A stretch of 64,000 nucleotides of DNA. Source: Hoylesella pleuritidis JCM 14110. GTDB taxonomy: Bacteria; Bacteroidota; Bacteroidia; Bacteroidales; Bacteroidaceae. The position numbers and the translations under genes are program-made. The DNA is taken from contig NZ_BAJN01000005.1 in NCBI RefSeq assembly GCF_000613725.1, positions 1-64,000 of the forward strand, written 5' to 3'. Positions 56,308-64,000 of this stretch are shown piece by piece. A model generated the notes under the pieces. That model was not told where the DNA came from. It ran no database searches and saw nothing but the letters and a program-made list of their open reading frames with translations. Positions within the stretch are counted from its first letter, which is position 1. Every line of letters begins with the position of its first letter.

Positions 56308-56442
56308 GGGAGCTTGTACAAGGTGATAAAAACATCCAGCTTCTGATTGTCAAGAAGTTGGGCATAAGGAGGTGTGGTTTAGCGGACAGTAATAAAAATA
56401 ATCTGAGTTTGGCGAGAATTCTCTTCCGAACAACTGTCAAAA

Positions 56443-56534
56443 CCGTAACAAGGTTACGACAATTGCAGTAACGGAGTTACGACAAACACAGCAACGGAGT
56501 TGCGACAAATATCATTGCGGAACATCGATAAACA
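56443..56534. repeat. Four degenerate 23-bp tandem repeats (family D)
   Basis: Units start at 56443, 56466, 56489 and 56512. The core is GTAACGGAGTTACGACAAACA with a dyad (GTAAC/GTTAC; compensated as GCAAC/GTTGC in unit 3); unit 4 is poorly matched. The tmRNA terminator stem (GTAAC-GTTACGACAAT) is similar to one unit. Located between the IS remnants and the end of the polysaccharide cluster. Confidence 0.6.
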
Positions 56535-56648
56535 CAGTTGCTCTTGCACCGTGAATACCGGTATTTTGATACTTGAAGTACAATGATTCGCGTATTGATA
56601 AATTCGTCGAACTCGCGTTATATATTTTCACCATTTTGAGTAAATCAC

Positions 56649-57410
56649 TCAATGGCAAACAACGAATCCGTATATTTTGATGACATATTTCAACGCCACA
56701 CAAAAGCGATTGGTCCTAATCCCTAAACGCTTACAAGCCCTAATGGTTTCTTTTAGTCCGAGCAGACGATATCGACAGTTTCTCGTACTGACGCCTCCCA
56801 ATCTCATCGTAACAAAATCCAAATGTACATACCGCGTACGTATTCTGTATTTATAACACATTCGTGCTACAAGTTCAAAGTCAGCAGATATCTGATAATC
56901 CGTAGCGTATAATCCATACTTTTCATAAATATTCTTCCTTATATAAAAAGACGGATGGGGAGCAATGAAACCGAATCTTACCATCCAAGGCCGGAATATG
57001 GAACCGGAATAATAGCGTACACACTTGTCAAGTCGGTTAGCTTTTACGAAATGAACATCTCCATAAACAGCTTCAATATCATCCGTGAAGTTCGACACGA
57101 CACGCTCAATTACATCATTTGAAGTAAAGAAATCATCAGAATTTAATATACCGATAATATCTCCGCTACAATGACTTATACCCTTGTTCATCGCATCATA
57201 GATTCCCTTATCCCTCTCGGAAATCCATTTGAGACTCCCGTGAAAGACCTTCTCATATTTCTGTATGATATCCAAAGTTCCGTCAGTGGAACATCCATCG
57301 ATTATCCAATATTCTATATTACTATACGATTGATTCAGCACAGATACAATCGCATCATTCAAGGTCTTTGCACTATTATATGTCGCTGTTACGATGGAAA
57401 CCTTCATCAT
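56649..57410 (-). CDS. Family 2 glycosyltransferase
   Basis: 253 residues, GT-A fold. MMKVSIVTATYNSAKTLNDA, the acceptor/donor region YWIIDGCSTDGTLDIIQKYE, KWISERDKGIYDAMNKGISH and the metal-site region IGILNSDDFF. It resembles WcaA/colanic-acid-type transferases. Distal gene of the polysaccharide operon; its start overlaps the end of the next glycosyltransferase by 4 bp. Confidence 0.9.
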   Translation of the reverse strand: MMKVSIVTATYNSAKTLNDAIVSVLNQSYSNIEYWIIDGCSTDGTLDIIQKYEKVFHGSLKWISERDKGIYDAMNKGISHCSGDIIGILNSDDFFTSNDVIERVVSNFTDDIEAVYGDVHFVKANRLDKCVRYYSGSIFRPWMVRFGFIAPHPSFYIRKNIYEKYGLYATDYQISADFELVARMCYKYRIRTRYVHLDFVTMRLGGVSTRNCRYRLLGLKETIRACKRLGIRTNRFCVALKYVIKIYGFVVCH

Positions 57411-58117
57411 CTGTTTTTAATGATTAATAACGCTATATTCTTAAAGACTTGATACCTGAATCTTAACATATCTTTTACAGAAAATGTGCTCTTACTTGCA
57501 GTTGGTGAGGCATTATGTGTATGTCTCCTAAATAGTATTAACTTTTCAGGAATAAACCTCACATCAAAGTAAAAGGCTGCCACATTCCCGATCCAAATGT
57601 CGTGCATCGGGATATCTTGGGGGAATGGTAGTGCATATCTTAATACTTTTCTATGAAATGCCATACAACATCCGAGATATCCGTTTCTCAAGAAAAGATT
57701 ATATTTTTTCCCTTGCTTCGTTTTATTTACATCATAGAAAGAACTACTCAGTTTGTTAAGATTTGCATCGACTACAATGTTATCACTGATGACACAAGCC
57801 GATGTCTCCAAATAGTGCATACAAGTCTCCACCTTATTATCCAACCACACATCATCCTGATCAGAAAGGAATATATATTCACCTTTTGCCGCTTGGAGCG
57901 CATTCTGAAAGTTGGCTATTGGTGAAAGCTCATGTGGTCCGGCAACTATCTTTACTCTATCATCGCCAATACCTTTTATTATTTGTATTGTTTTGTCAGT
58001 AGAACCATTATCTGAAATAATAAGCTCGTCGTCAGATCCGATTTGTTTTAATATAGACTGAATTTGTATATTTATAAACGCTTCACCATTAAAGGTTGCA
58101 AGACACACTGATATCAT
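57407..58117 (-). CDS. Family 2 glycosyltransferase
   Basis: 236 residues: MISVCLATFNGEAFINIQIQ, ELIISDNGSTDKTIQIIKGI, FLSDQDDVWLDNKVE (DxD-type metal site), LGCCMAFHRKVLR and MHDIWIGNVAAFYF. It resembles alpha-L-rhamnosyl/galactosyltransferase-like GT2 enzymes with a DQDDVW motif; the sugar is not assignable. Overlaps the following gene by 4 bp. Confidence 0.9.
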   Translation of the reverse strand: MISVCLATFNGEAFINIQIQSILKQIGSDDELIISDNGSTDKTIQIIKGIGDDRVKIVAGPHELSPIANFQNALQAAKGEYIFLSDQDDVWLDNKVETCMHYLETSACVISDNIVVDANLNKLSSSFYDVNKTKQGKKYNLFLRNGYLGCCMAFHRKVLRYALPFPQDIPMHDIWIGNVAAFYFDVRFIPEKLILFRRHTHNASPTASKSTFSVKDMLRFRYQVFKNIALLIIKNR

Positions 58118-58121
58118 ACTC

Positions 58122-58934
58122 TTAAAATAAATAACGCCACATAAAATATCTCAAAAAGATCGTACTTTTAGTTTTAAAGGTCAATGCAATTGTATGACGC
58201 AAGACCACATAGAAAAAAAATACGCGGTCTTTTATATTTCTTTTTCTCACATTTTTCGCATCATTTATATAAATTCTATACCTTCTATATAGTTTATGTT
58301 TATCCGTCTCATTCCCAGAAAAACTCTGATATGCCTTACTGTCTATCAGACAGAATAAGTGCTCTTTCCTGCTTAAGCGAAAGAAAAAGTCCATATCTGC
58401 AAAATCTAACTTTATGTTTGTATCGTAGCCCTTAGCCAGCATAAAAGAATCCGTAGCGATACAAGTCCCACTGTTAACGGGGAAAATTTTGCGTAAGGAA
58501 TAGATGCCTGGCTCCGATTCAAGAGCTTTTGCTATACCAAAAGTATACGCAGATGGTGAAAACGGACTCTTCCCATTATAATATATCTGTGGAGCAAATA
58601 CTTTAATTTGGGGATATTTCATTATTGCATAATCCAACTTTTCAGCATAATTGTTCTCAAACACCGTATCTTGATCTAAAAGCAACACCCATTGATAACC
58701 ATTTTTACGCGCATATTCTGCTCCTTTATTATATGCAACAGTAACCCCTCCATTGTTTTTATCGTATATATAAACAATATGAGCAGGTAACTCTCCTTCT
58801 TCGTATAAAGGTGATGGCGAATTATCGTAAAGCATATATTTGCCATTAGTATATAAAGAAATGAGTGTCTTATAAGTATTACCTTTCTCTAATCGTTCTT
58901 TATAAAGTACTATAATAGGAAATATCTTTTTCAT
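58122..58934 (-). CDS. Family 2 glycosyltransferase, rhamnosyltransferase-like
   Basis: 270 residues: MKKIFPIIVLYKERLEKGNT, a short divergent nucleotide site (YMLYDNSPSP), VYIYDKNNGGVTVAYNKGAE, WVLLLDQDTVFENNYAEK (DQDT) and LDFADMDFFFRLSRKE. The pattern is that of rhamnosyltransferase-type GT2 proteins. Twelve bases after the polymerase gene. Confidence 0.88.
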   Translation of the reverse strand: MKKIFPIIVLYKERLEKGNTYKTLISLYTNGKYMLYDNSPSPLYEEGELPAHIVYIYDKNNGGVTVAYNKGAEYARKNGYQWVLLLDQDTVFENNYAEKLDYAIMKYPQIKVFAPQIYYNGKSPFSPSAYTFGIAKALESEPGIYSLRKIFPVNSGTCIATDSFMLAKGYDTNIKLDFADMDFFFRLSRKEHLFCLIDSKAYQSFSGNETDKHKLYRRYRIYINDAKNVRKRNIKDRVFFFYVVLRHTIALTFKTKSTIFLRYFMWRYLF

Positions 58935-58946
58935 TAAACATCGGAA

Positions 58947-60134
58947 TTAAGCATGTCCCTGTTTACTCCATATAAATTTAATATGACAGAAAAATACGAT
59001 AACTGTCACGTATATGATAGAAGAAATACCATAGAAAATATCCTCTTCAAAGAATTGCAGGAATATAAGAACAAGAAAGTATGTATATACATATTTAATC
59101 ACGGTATGCCCTGTTGCAGAAAGTTTACAAAGGCAACCCGTAACAGCTCCTTCAATCATTCCAAATATAAGAATCCCCCAATATCCGAAATCACGAAAAT
59201 AAGGCGACATCATCGTATAAACATTTGTTGGTAATGGGACATATACATAAGGCTCAATTGCATCGTGGACATAGAAATTAAAGCCCAGACCAGATAAGAC
59301 ATTATATAACGGTCTGAATGTATATTCACCGAATATCATCGATGAGTTCCCAATATCCGTGCAAAATGCTTCCATTGGTGATACGACATACACGGCGAGG
59401 AACCATAGGATTGAATCAGTATCCACCTTTTCATTCTCCGTACCACGAAGAGCCTGAAAAAGAACGGCAAGAAATAAAAAACTAAGAAAGAAAATAAGAA
59501 TCGGCTTAAGACTAATTCTTTTCTTCTCATATAATAAATATAAGCCCGAAACAACAAACATAAAAAATGTCAGCTTTGCCATTGTTATGAAAAAGAACAG
59601 CAGCCCTAAAAATGATGCAATAGAGAGACGTATCTTGTTTATTTTATCTCGATTTATCTCTATCATAAATAAAACGTACACTACATAAACAAAATATTTA
59701 ATCGGACCTATGGTATATAGTTTCGGATCCACTGCCTGCTCACGAAGCGTAAAGAATAGCCCTTGTGGGGAATCAATTCTGATTGCATTCTCAATAGCTT
59801 TAAAAGTTGCATAAGGTACAAGAAGCAAACATACAATAAGTAAAAGATCCAAATTCTGATTACATATTTTCCATTGGGGATTCTTATTTTCGGGACAATA
59901 TTTGAATGCTCCAAAACTCGTTATACTGAAGGAGAGAACCCATAAAGTAAGTCCGAATATAAGTTGCCACGTGATATTATAAAGCCCGTGATCAACAAAA
60001 ATATATAAAGCCAATACGATACTCCATACCGATAACGTGATATTCCACGGTGTAAATATCATTCGGTTGATAAATCTATATCCGATAAGCAAGGATATAA
60101 ATAATAACAGTAGTAGAGTCGCTTCTATATACAT
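58947..60134 (-). CDS. O-antigen/oligosaccharide repeat-unit polymerase (Wzy-like)
   Basis: 395 residues, about eleven hydrophobic segments with a large external loop after SILWFLAVYVVSPMEAFCTD. The region FEDIFYGISS-like near the end and overall topology match the O-antigen polymerase family (oligosaccharide repeat unit polymerase). Position between flippase and glycosyltransferases supports this. Wzy proteins vary greatly in sequence, so the call rests on topology and context. Confidence 0.8.
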   Translation of the reverse strand: MYIEATLLLLLFISLLIGYRFINRMIFTPWNITLSVWSIVLALYIFVDHGLYNITWQLIFGLTLWVLSFSITSFGAFKYCPENKNPQWKICNQNLDLLLIVCLLLVPYATFKAIENAIRIDSPQGLFFTLREQAVDPKLYTIGPIKYFVYVVYVLFMIEINRDKINKIRLSIASFLGLLFFFITMAKLTFFMFVVSGLYLLYEKKRISLKPILIFFLSFLFLAVLFQALRGTENEKVDTDSILWFLAVYVVSPMEAFCTDIGNSSMIFGEYTFRPLYNVLSGLGFNFYVHDAIEPYVYVPLPTNVYTMMSPYFRDFGYWGILIFGMIEGAVTGCLCKLSATGHTVIKYVYTYFLVLIFLQFFEEDIFYGISSIIYVTVIVFFCHIKFIWSKQGHA

Positions 60135-60145
60135 ATACCTTTTAT

Positions 60146-61486
60146 CTACTTATTCCAGATTCCAACCGCCACACCTTTTGATAATTTATTAAACTGGATT
60201 CTATTCGAAATCATACATATGAGATTTACTGCGATAAGAGCTACTACGACTCCATATAAACCTATAAACTTACTTAGTCCCATTGCAAGCGGTATATACA
60301 ATAATGCTTCTATAATTGTGATAATCGTTATAAGTCTGATTTTCCCTATGCCAAATAATATGTTTGAATAATATGTGCTGTACATTAAAACAAACATATA
60401 AATCGACATCAATATGGAAAGAATTAAGCTTATCTTTATTTCTGCTCCCACCCAAAACAAGTAAATGTATTTCGAAGCAATCACCATTACAAACAATATT
60501 ACAGAAAAAGTTATCACTACATTCTGCATCCTTCCCATCGTCTTATTAATCCATATCCAATCATTCTTTATATAAGCATCTGTCGTTGCCGACCATAAAG
60601 GTGCTGCAATCAGCGTAAATAGGAGTAATACAATGCTAAAATACTTATACGAAATCTGATAAGGTGTAACCTCAGATGGTGAAAAGAGATTGGATATTAA
60701 CAAATTTGACGATGCAAAAATAACTAAGCCTGCTAATTGGACAAAAAAGAAACCAATTCCCAAAGTAAAAAGACTGCACATCTCTTTTCTTTCAAACAAT
60801 CTTAAAGATGGTCGTAAATATCTGTATTTTATAAATGTCACAGGATATGACAATATATAAATGATTAATGGGGAAACCGTATATATTATAGCAACATTGA
60901 TTATTGAATGATTCTTCACCAAAGCTGTCCCACACACTCCAACAAGGGTTAACGTCTGCCCCAACACAACAAGTAGATTATTTATAGCCGGTAGCTGTAA
61001 TCCTAAATAGATATTACCGATAAACTTGAAAATAAATGTTGTCCCAACCGCAAATAGCGATATCATTAACAATTCTCTCAGATTAGGAACAAGATATCGT
61101 TCTACATTAAAAAGGCGGTAACAATCTATATAATATATGACTAATGAAAAAACTAACAGAAGCGGAATAATGATAATTATAAGCATTACGAATGTCGTAC
61201 TTACCAATCGTCTTCCCCGCTCATAGTCACGACAAGCCAATGCCTCTGCCAATTTGTTTCTAAGGCCATTTCCTAATCCTATATCAAAAGAATCAATCCA
61301 TATGAGTACAGAACTAACAGTAAGCCACACACCGTATTCATATGGGCTCAGGCAGTCAAGGGTTATAGGAATCAATAGAAACTGAACGATGCAACTCCAT
61401 CCTTTTATGAAGAATGAACCCACAATATTCTTTTTCAATAGTACTGTACGATCGTCACTACTTTTAAAGATGCTTCTTATAAACAT
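60146..61486 (-). CDS. Lipid-linked oligosaccharide flippase (Wzx-like, MATE/MVF superfamily)
   Basis: 446 residues with about twelve to fourteen hydrophobic segments. N-terminal GSFFIKGWSCIVQFLLIPIT and DSFDIGLGNGLRNKLAEALA are typical of polysaccharide flippases. It would move the undecaprenyl-linked repeat unit to the periplasmic face. Its start overlaps the Wzz-like gene by 23 bp. Confidence 0.88.
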   Translation of the reverse strand: MFIRSIFKSSDDRTVLLKKNIVGSFFIKGWSCIVQFLLIPITLDCLSPYEYGVWLTVSSVLIWIDSFDIGLGNGLRNKLAEALACRDYERGRRLVSTTFVMLIIIIIPLLLVFSLVIYYIDCYRLFNVERYLVPNLRELLMISLFAVGTTFIFKFIGNIYLGLQLPAINNLLVVLGQTLTLVGVCGTALVKNHSIINVAIIYTVSPLIIYILSYPVTFIKYRYLRPSLRLFERKEMCSLFTLGIGFFFVQLAGLVIFASSNLLISNLFSPSEVTPYQISYKYFSIVLLLFTLIAAPLWSATTDAYIKNDWIWINKTMGRMQNVVITFSVILFVMVIASKYIYLFWVGAEIKISLILSILMSIYMFVLMYSTYYSNILFGIGKIRLITIITIIEALLYIPLAMGLSKFIGLYGVVVALIAVNLICMISNRIQFNKLSKGVAVGIWNK

Positions 61487-62516
61487 AAATAAAAGAACCA
61501 GTAAAAGCTAAAAGTAAACAGAATAAAATGAATAGTATCCTCTTAGGACCAGCCGGTTTTATAGGAACCGTTGCAGATTGTAATGTCGTAAATACCGGTG
61601 TACGTTCTTGTAGCTTTGCCTGTGCTAATTGCACTTGTCGTGTTGTCATCTGATAATTATCATACCGCAATTGCATCTCATTCTCCATCTCTTCTTGCTT
61701 CGACTTAAAACTCTGTAATACGACGTCTTCATTCGCATCCATATAAGCAGCATATACTTGCTGAGCTTTTATATATCTTGTTTTTGCTTGTATACAGAGT
61801 TTTTGTGCGTGTGCCAAATCGTTACGTGCCTTATCAGTACGATATCTTGTGATGAATTGCTGTAGCTTACTTTTGGCCGAATCCGCAATAGTGGCACATA
61901 TTAGAGGGTCTTGATCTTTGATCGTAATCGTGATAACATCCGTTTTCTTATCTACATTGCAATTCACGTTATCATTGACCATATCAGCTATATCATACTG
62001 AACTTCTGTCAATTTAAAAGGATTTACTTTGGTTTCTCCTTTATATCCCATTTTATTCTTTTCTTTTCTGAATTTACCTACCAACCAGGTCACAATCTTT
62101 ACCCACCAAGCCCTCTTCTGATAATTATGCAAATAATCATAATAAGACGTTTTCAGCTTTCCATCTTTTGATGTAACTATCACAGGAAACATTTCTGCTT
62201 GAAAATCCACCGACTCCATTATATCGGGATAAAATTCCGGAATAATTGCATCCTGTTGAGTTATACTCGGCATATTCAGACCAAAACTTGATGCAAGGGA
62301 GCTAAGATTTCCAAGATTTGAATTAGCCGTTTCCGGTGCAAGTTTAACCATACAGATATAATAGCGCGGTACACTGAAAATGATAATTGAACTCAATAGC
62401 AATGTCGAAACAAGTGTGATCGAAAACAACTTCTTATTACGCATAATCTTTCGATACGCTTCTCCCAAATCAATCTTACGCAATATAGCACTTTCGTTAC
62501 GGTCTTCCATTATCAT
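61464..62516 (-). CDS. Chain-length determinant protein (Wzz-like)
   Basis: 350 residues. Cytoplasmic N-terminus, helix near residues 34-52 (ITLVSTLLLSSIIIFSVP), a periplasmic domain with a long coiled coil (about 215-300), the conserved proline-rich segment VPIKPAGPKRILFIL, and a C-terminal helix. No kinase domain. Sets polymer length together with the Wzy-like protein. First gene of the minus-strand operon. Confidence 0.9.
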   Translation of the reverse strand: MIMEDRNESAILRKIDLGEAYRKIMRNKKLFSITLVSTLLLSSIIIFSVPRYYICMVKLAPETANSNLGNLSSLASSFGLNMPSITQQDAIIPEFYPDIMESVDFQAEMFPVIVTSKDGKLKTSYYDYLHNYQKRAWWVKIVTWLVGKFRKEKNKMGYKGETKVNPFKLTEVQYDIADMVNDNVNCNVDKKTDVITITIKDQDPLICATIADSAKSKLQQFITRYRTDKARNDLAHAQKLCIQAKTRYIKAQQVYAAYMDANEDVVLQSFKSKQEEMENEMQLRYDNYQMTTRQVQLAQAKLQERTPVFTTLQSATVPIKPAGPKRILFILFCLLLAFTGSFIYVYKKHL

Positions 62517-62535
62517 AATATAACATTACTCAGTG

Positions 62536-62565
62536 CAAAGATACGTCTTTTTTTACCACATCAAA
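62536..62565 (-). promoter_or_regulatory. Promoter of the polysaccharide operon
   Basis: TTTG (62565-62562), 18 bp, TATCTTTG (62543-62536) on the minus strand, about 20 nt before the Wzz-like start codon. Confidence 0.55.
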
Positions 62566-62712
62566 ACATTACGGCGAATAAAGAAAACTAAAAATATTCA
62601 AAAAGACATATATACAGGGCAATATTTACCCTTTATCTGAGTTTATTTTATAGTTTTATAAGAAGGACGACAACAGTAAATGGTAAAAGAACGACAATGT
62701 ATTTATATCAGG

Positions 62713-63306
62713 ATGAGCGGATTTGAGGGATTTATCAAACGTCTTACCGATCTTCTTATTTCGGCATTCTGTCTCATCATTTTCTCTCCTTTGTTTGCGA
62801 TATGTTACATTGCCGTCAGACGTGAGGATTACGGACCTGCTATCTTTAAGCAAGAGCGTATCGGACGTTTTGGGAAACCGTTTTATATTTATAAATTCCG
62901 CAGTATGATTCTTGATGCAGAAAAGGACGGGCCTGCTTTATATAAACACAAAAAAGACAAGAGATTGACACGGGTCGGTAAGTTTTTACGCGACTATCAT
63001 CTTGATGAACTTCCTCAACTTTGGAATGTCTTTCGCGGTGATATGTCGTTTGTCGGTCCGAGACCTGAACGAAAATATTATATCAATCAGATTACTGAAC
63101 AAGACGCCCGCTATCCCTATCTATATCAAATCCGCCCTGGCGTAACCTCATATGCCACTTTGTACAACGGATATACGGATACTATCGAGAAAATGCTTCG
63201 TCGTTTAGAATTAGATCTCTATTATTTAGAGCATCGTTCGTTGTGGTTCGATATCAAAATTTTGGCCAACACTTTTCTGAATATCACATTCGGAAAAAGA
63301 TTCTAA
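62713..63306 (+). CDS. Undecaprenyl-phosphate sugar phosphotransferase (initiating glycosyltransferase)
   Basis: 197 residues from ATG 62713 (frame open to 62680). One membrane segment (LLISAFCLIIFSPLFAICYI), then the bacterial sugar transferase domain: PAIFKQERIGRFGKPFYIYK, FRSMILDAEKDGP, LRDYHLDELPQLWNVFRGDM and SFVGPRPER. It transfers the first sugar phosphate to undecaprenyl phosphate. Transcribed divergently from the rest of the cluster. Confidence 0.92.
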   Translation: MSGFEGFIKRLTDLLISAFCLIIFSPLFAICYIAVRREDYGPAIFKQERIGRFGKPFYIYKFRSMILDAEKDGPALYKHKKDKRLTRVGKFLRDYHLDELPQLWNVFRGDMSFVGPRPERKYYINQITEQDARYPYLYQIRPGVTSYATLYNGYTDTIEKMLRRLELDLYYLEHRSLWFDIKILANTFLNITFGKRF

Positions 63307-63527
63307 TGCCCGTCAATTATCTTTTATTTTGCCATTGCCTACAAAGTTATAACAATAAATTTCTTTCCTGTTTTACCTTTTCAAGACATCTATTTTCCAT
63401 CATTGTGGAATTAATTCCATATAAATTATTTGAAACATTATTTATTAAGACCTAATATAAAGATCTTGACAAATACGTTTCCTGGTATTGTAATCAGAAA
63501 GAAATTCCGACTCTTTCCATAAGAGAG
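63307..63527. other. Gap after the sugar transferase gene, nothing recognised
   Basis: AT-rich, with no convincing ORF or repeat before the terminator at 63528-63554. Confidence 0.4.
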
Positions 63528-63554
63528 GGGGTATATCCGCACTGGATATACCCC
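63528..63554. terminator. Terminator between the converging sugar transferase and response regulator genes
   Basis: GGGGTATATCC (63528-63538) with GGATATACCCC (63544-63554), then TTCTT on the plus strand. Confidence 0.65.
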
Positions 63555-63588
63555 TTCTTATCGCAATAAACACATTATTCAGCCTACT

Positions 63589-64000
63589 TTACTCTTCGTC
63601 CGGTGTAATCAGTTTATACCCCTTGCCGTGGATATTGATAATTTCAATCTGATCATCATCTTTCAGATGCTTGCGCAGTTTAGTGATATAAACATCCATC
63701 GAACGCGCATTGAAGTAATTATCATCAATCCAAATGGTCTTCAAAGCAAAGTCGCGCTGAAGAATTTCATTAGCGTGCGAACAGAGAAGAGCCAAAAGTT
63801 CGTTTTCCTTTGTAGTCAACTTGGTTTGCTTATCGCCGATGGTGAGCAGCTGTTTCTGTGTATCGAAGGTGAAACGACCGATATGATAGACAGAGCTTTC
63901 CTTGTTTTTCTTTCCGCGAACCCGACGTAAGATCGCTTCTACACGCAGAACAAGCTCTTCCATTGAGAACGGTTTGGTGATATAATCGTCTGCTCCAATC
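63589..64000 (-). CDS. rprY: OmpR-family response regulator, N-terminus beyond the window
   Basis: The end of the receiver domain (GADDYITKPFSMEELVLRVE, with the conserved lysine-proline) runs in from the window edge, followed by the winged-helix output domain (LTTKENELLALLCSHANEIL; SMDVYITKLRKHLKDDDQIE; IINIHGKGYKLI). This closely resembles RprY of Bacteroides/Porphyromonas, part of the RprX-RprY two-component system. The partner kinase is not in view. Confidence 0.85.
   Translation of the reverse strand, partial: IGADDYITKPFSMEELVLRVEAILRRVRGKKNKESSVYHIGRFTFDTQKQLLTIGDKQTKLTTKENELLALLCSHANEILQRDFALKTIWIDDNYFNARSMDVYITKLRKHLKDDDQIEIINIHGKGYKLITPDEE

Larger units (their letters stand above)
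54585..56393 (+). mobile_element. Nested insertion-sequence remnants
   Basis: Order: IS4-type fragment, IS110 fragment, truncated IS4-type copy, right end TTTAGCGGACAGTAAT (56378-56393), which differs by one base from that of the IS at 48011-49453. All are in plus orientation. The left inverted repeat is not found. Confidence 0.7.

Noticed and set aside
48011..56393. Proven composite transposon
   Set aside because: The right copy lacks its left half, and I could not find target-site duplications; only an IS-bounded island can be supported.

Overview
The window looks like a chromosomal segment of a Bacteroidota bacterium close to Prevotella. The evidence is a complete Na+-translocating NADH:quinone reductase operon (nqrA-F), Bacteroidetes-type promoters (TAnnTTTG, often with TTTG about 20 bp upstream), a UpxY/NusG-like antiterminator, TonB-linked outer-membrane proteins, lipoproteins of Bacteroidetes-only families, and a tmRNA whose tag reads GENNYALAA. 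This assignment is by family content; no database was searched.

Layout. 1-58: end of a tRNA-Ser. 295-6108: nqrABCDEF on the minus strand. 6358-10785: tamB. 11-24 kb: housekeeping genes (ECF sigma factor, rpe, trpF-trpG, rny, zapA and its coiled-coil partner, UpxY, pyk, dinB, HU, a 29-residue basic protein, RNase G). 23.4-25.9 kb: PLP synthase pdxST with a degenerate-kinase/AraC fusion as likely regulator. 26.0-27.8 kb: fimbrillin-like lipoprotein with a small upstream protein. 27.85-28.86 kb: 1 kb of non-coding DNA with a long inverted repeat. 28.9-45.2 kb: amylase-AlaX fusion, fabD, rpsF-rpsR-rplI, DUF4230 pair, ribH, recF, mnmA, a four-domain sulfur-carrier oxidoreductase and tmRNA. 45.3-47.9 kb: polysaccharide-export (SLBB) protein. 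48.0-56.4 kb: AT-rich island with an IS at each end, holding a TonB-linked receptor, an M56 peptidase with TonB-like tail, and BlaI. 56.6-63.3 kb: O-antigen/capsule cluster (three glycosyltransferases, Wzy, Wzx, Wzz, divergent initiating sugar transferase). The window ends inside an OmpR-type response regulator (RprY-like).

The most unusual signal is non-coding. Six intergenic regions carry degenerate tandem repeats of unrelated sequence that share a unit length of 22 bp (23 bp in one). Most units contain a small dyad, and one array is the loop of a near-perfect inverted repeat with arms of about 137 bp. Other leads are a kinase-AraC fusion next to pdxST, a GH13-AlaX fusion, an IS-bounded BlaI/M56-TonB/receptor set, and a short promoter-to-terminator transcript upstream of the sigma gene.

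Quality warning. At least eleven single-base frame disruptions are visible (nqrF, tamB twice, the gene at 16676-17316, the fimbrillin-like lipoprotein twice, the SLBB gene, blaI, and IS genes). Several lie in short homopolymers. Many are probably sequence errors, so the affected genes are annotated here at full length.
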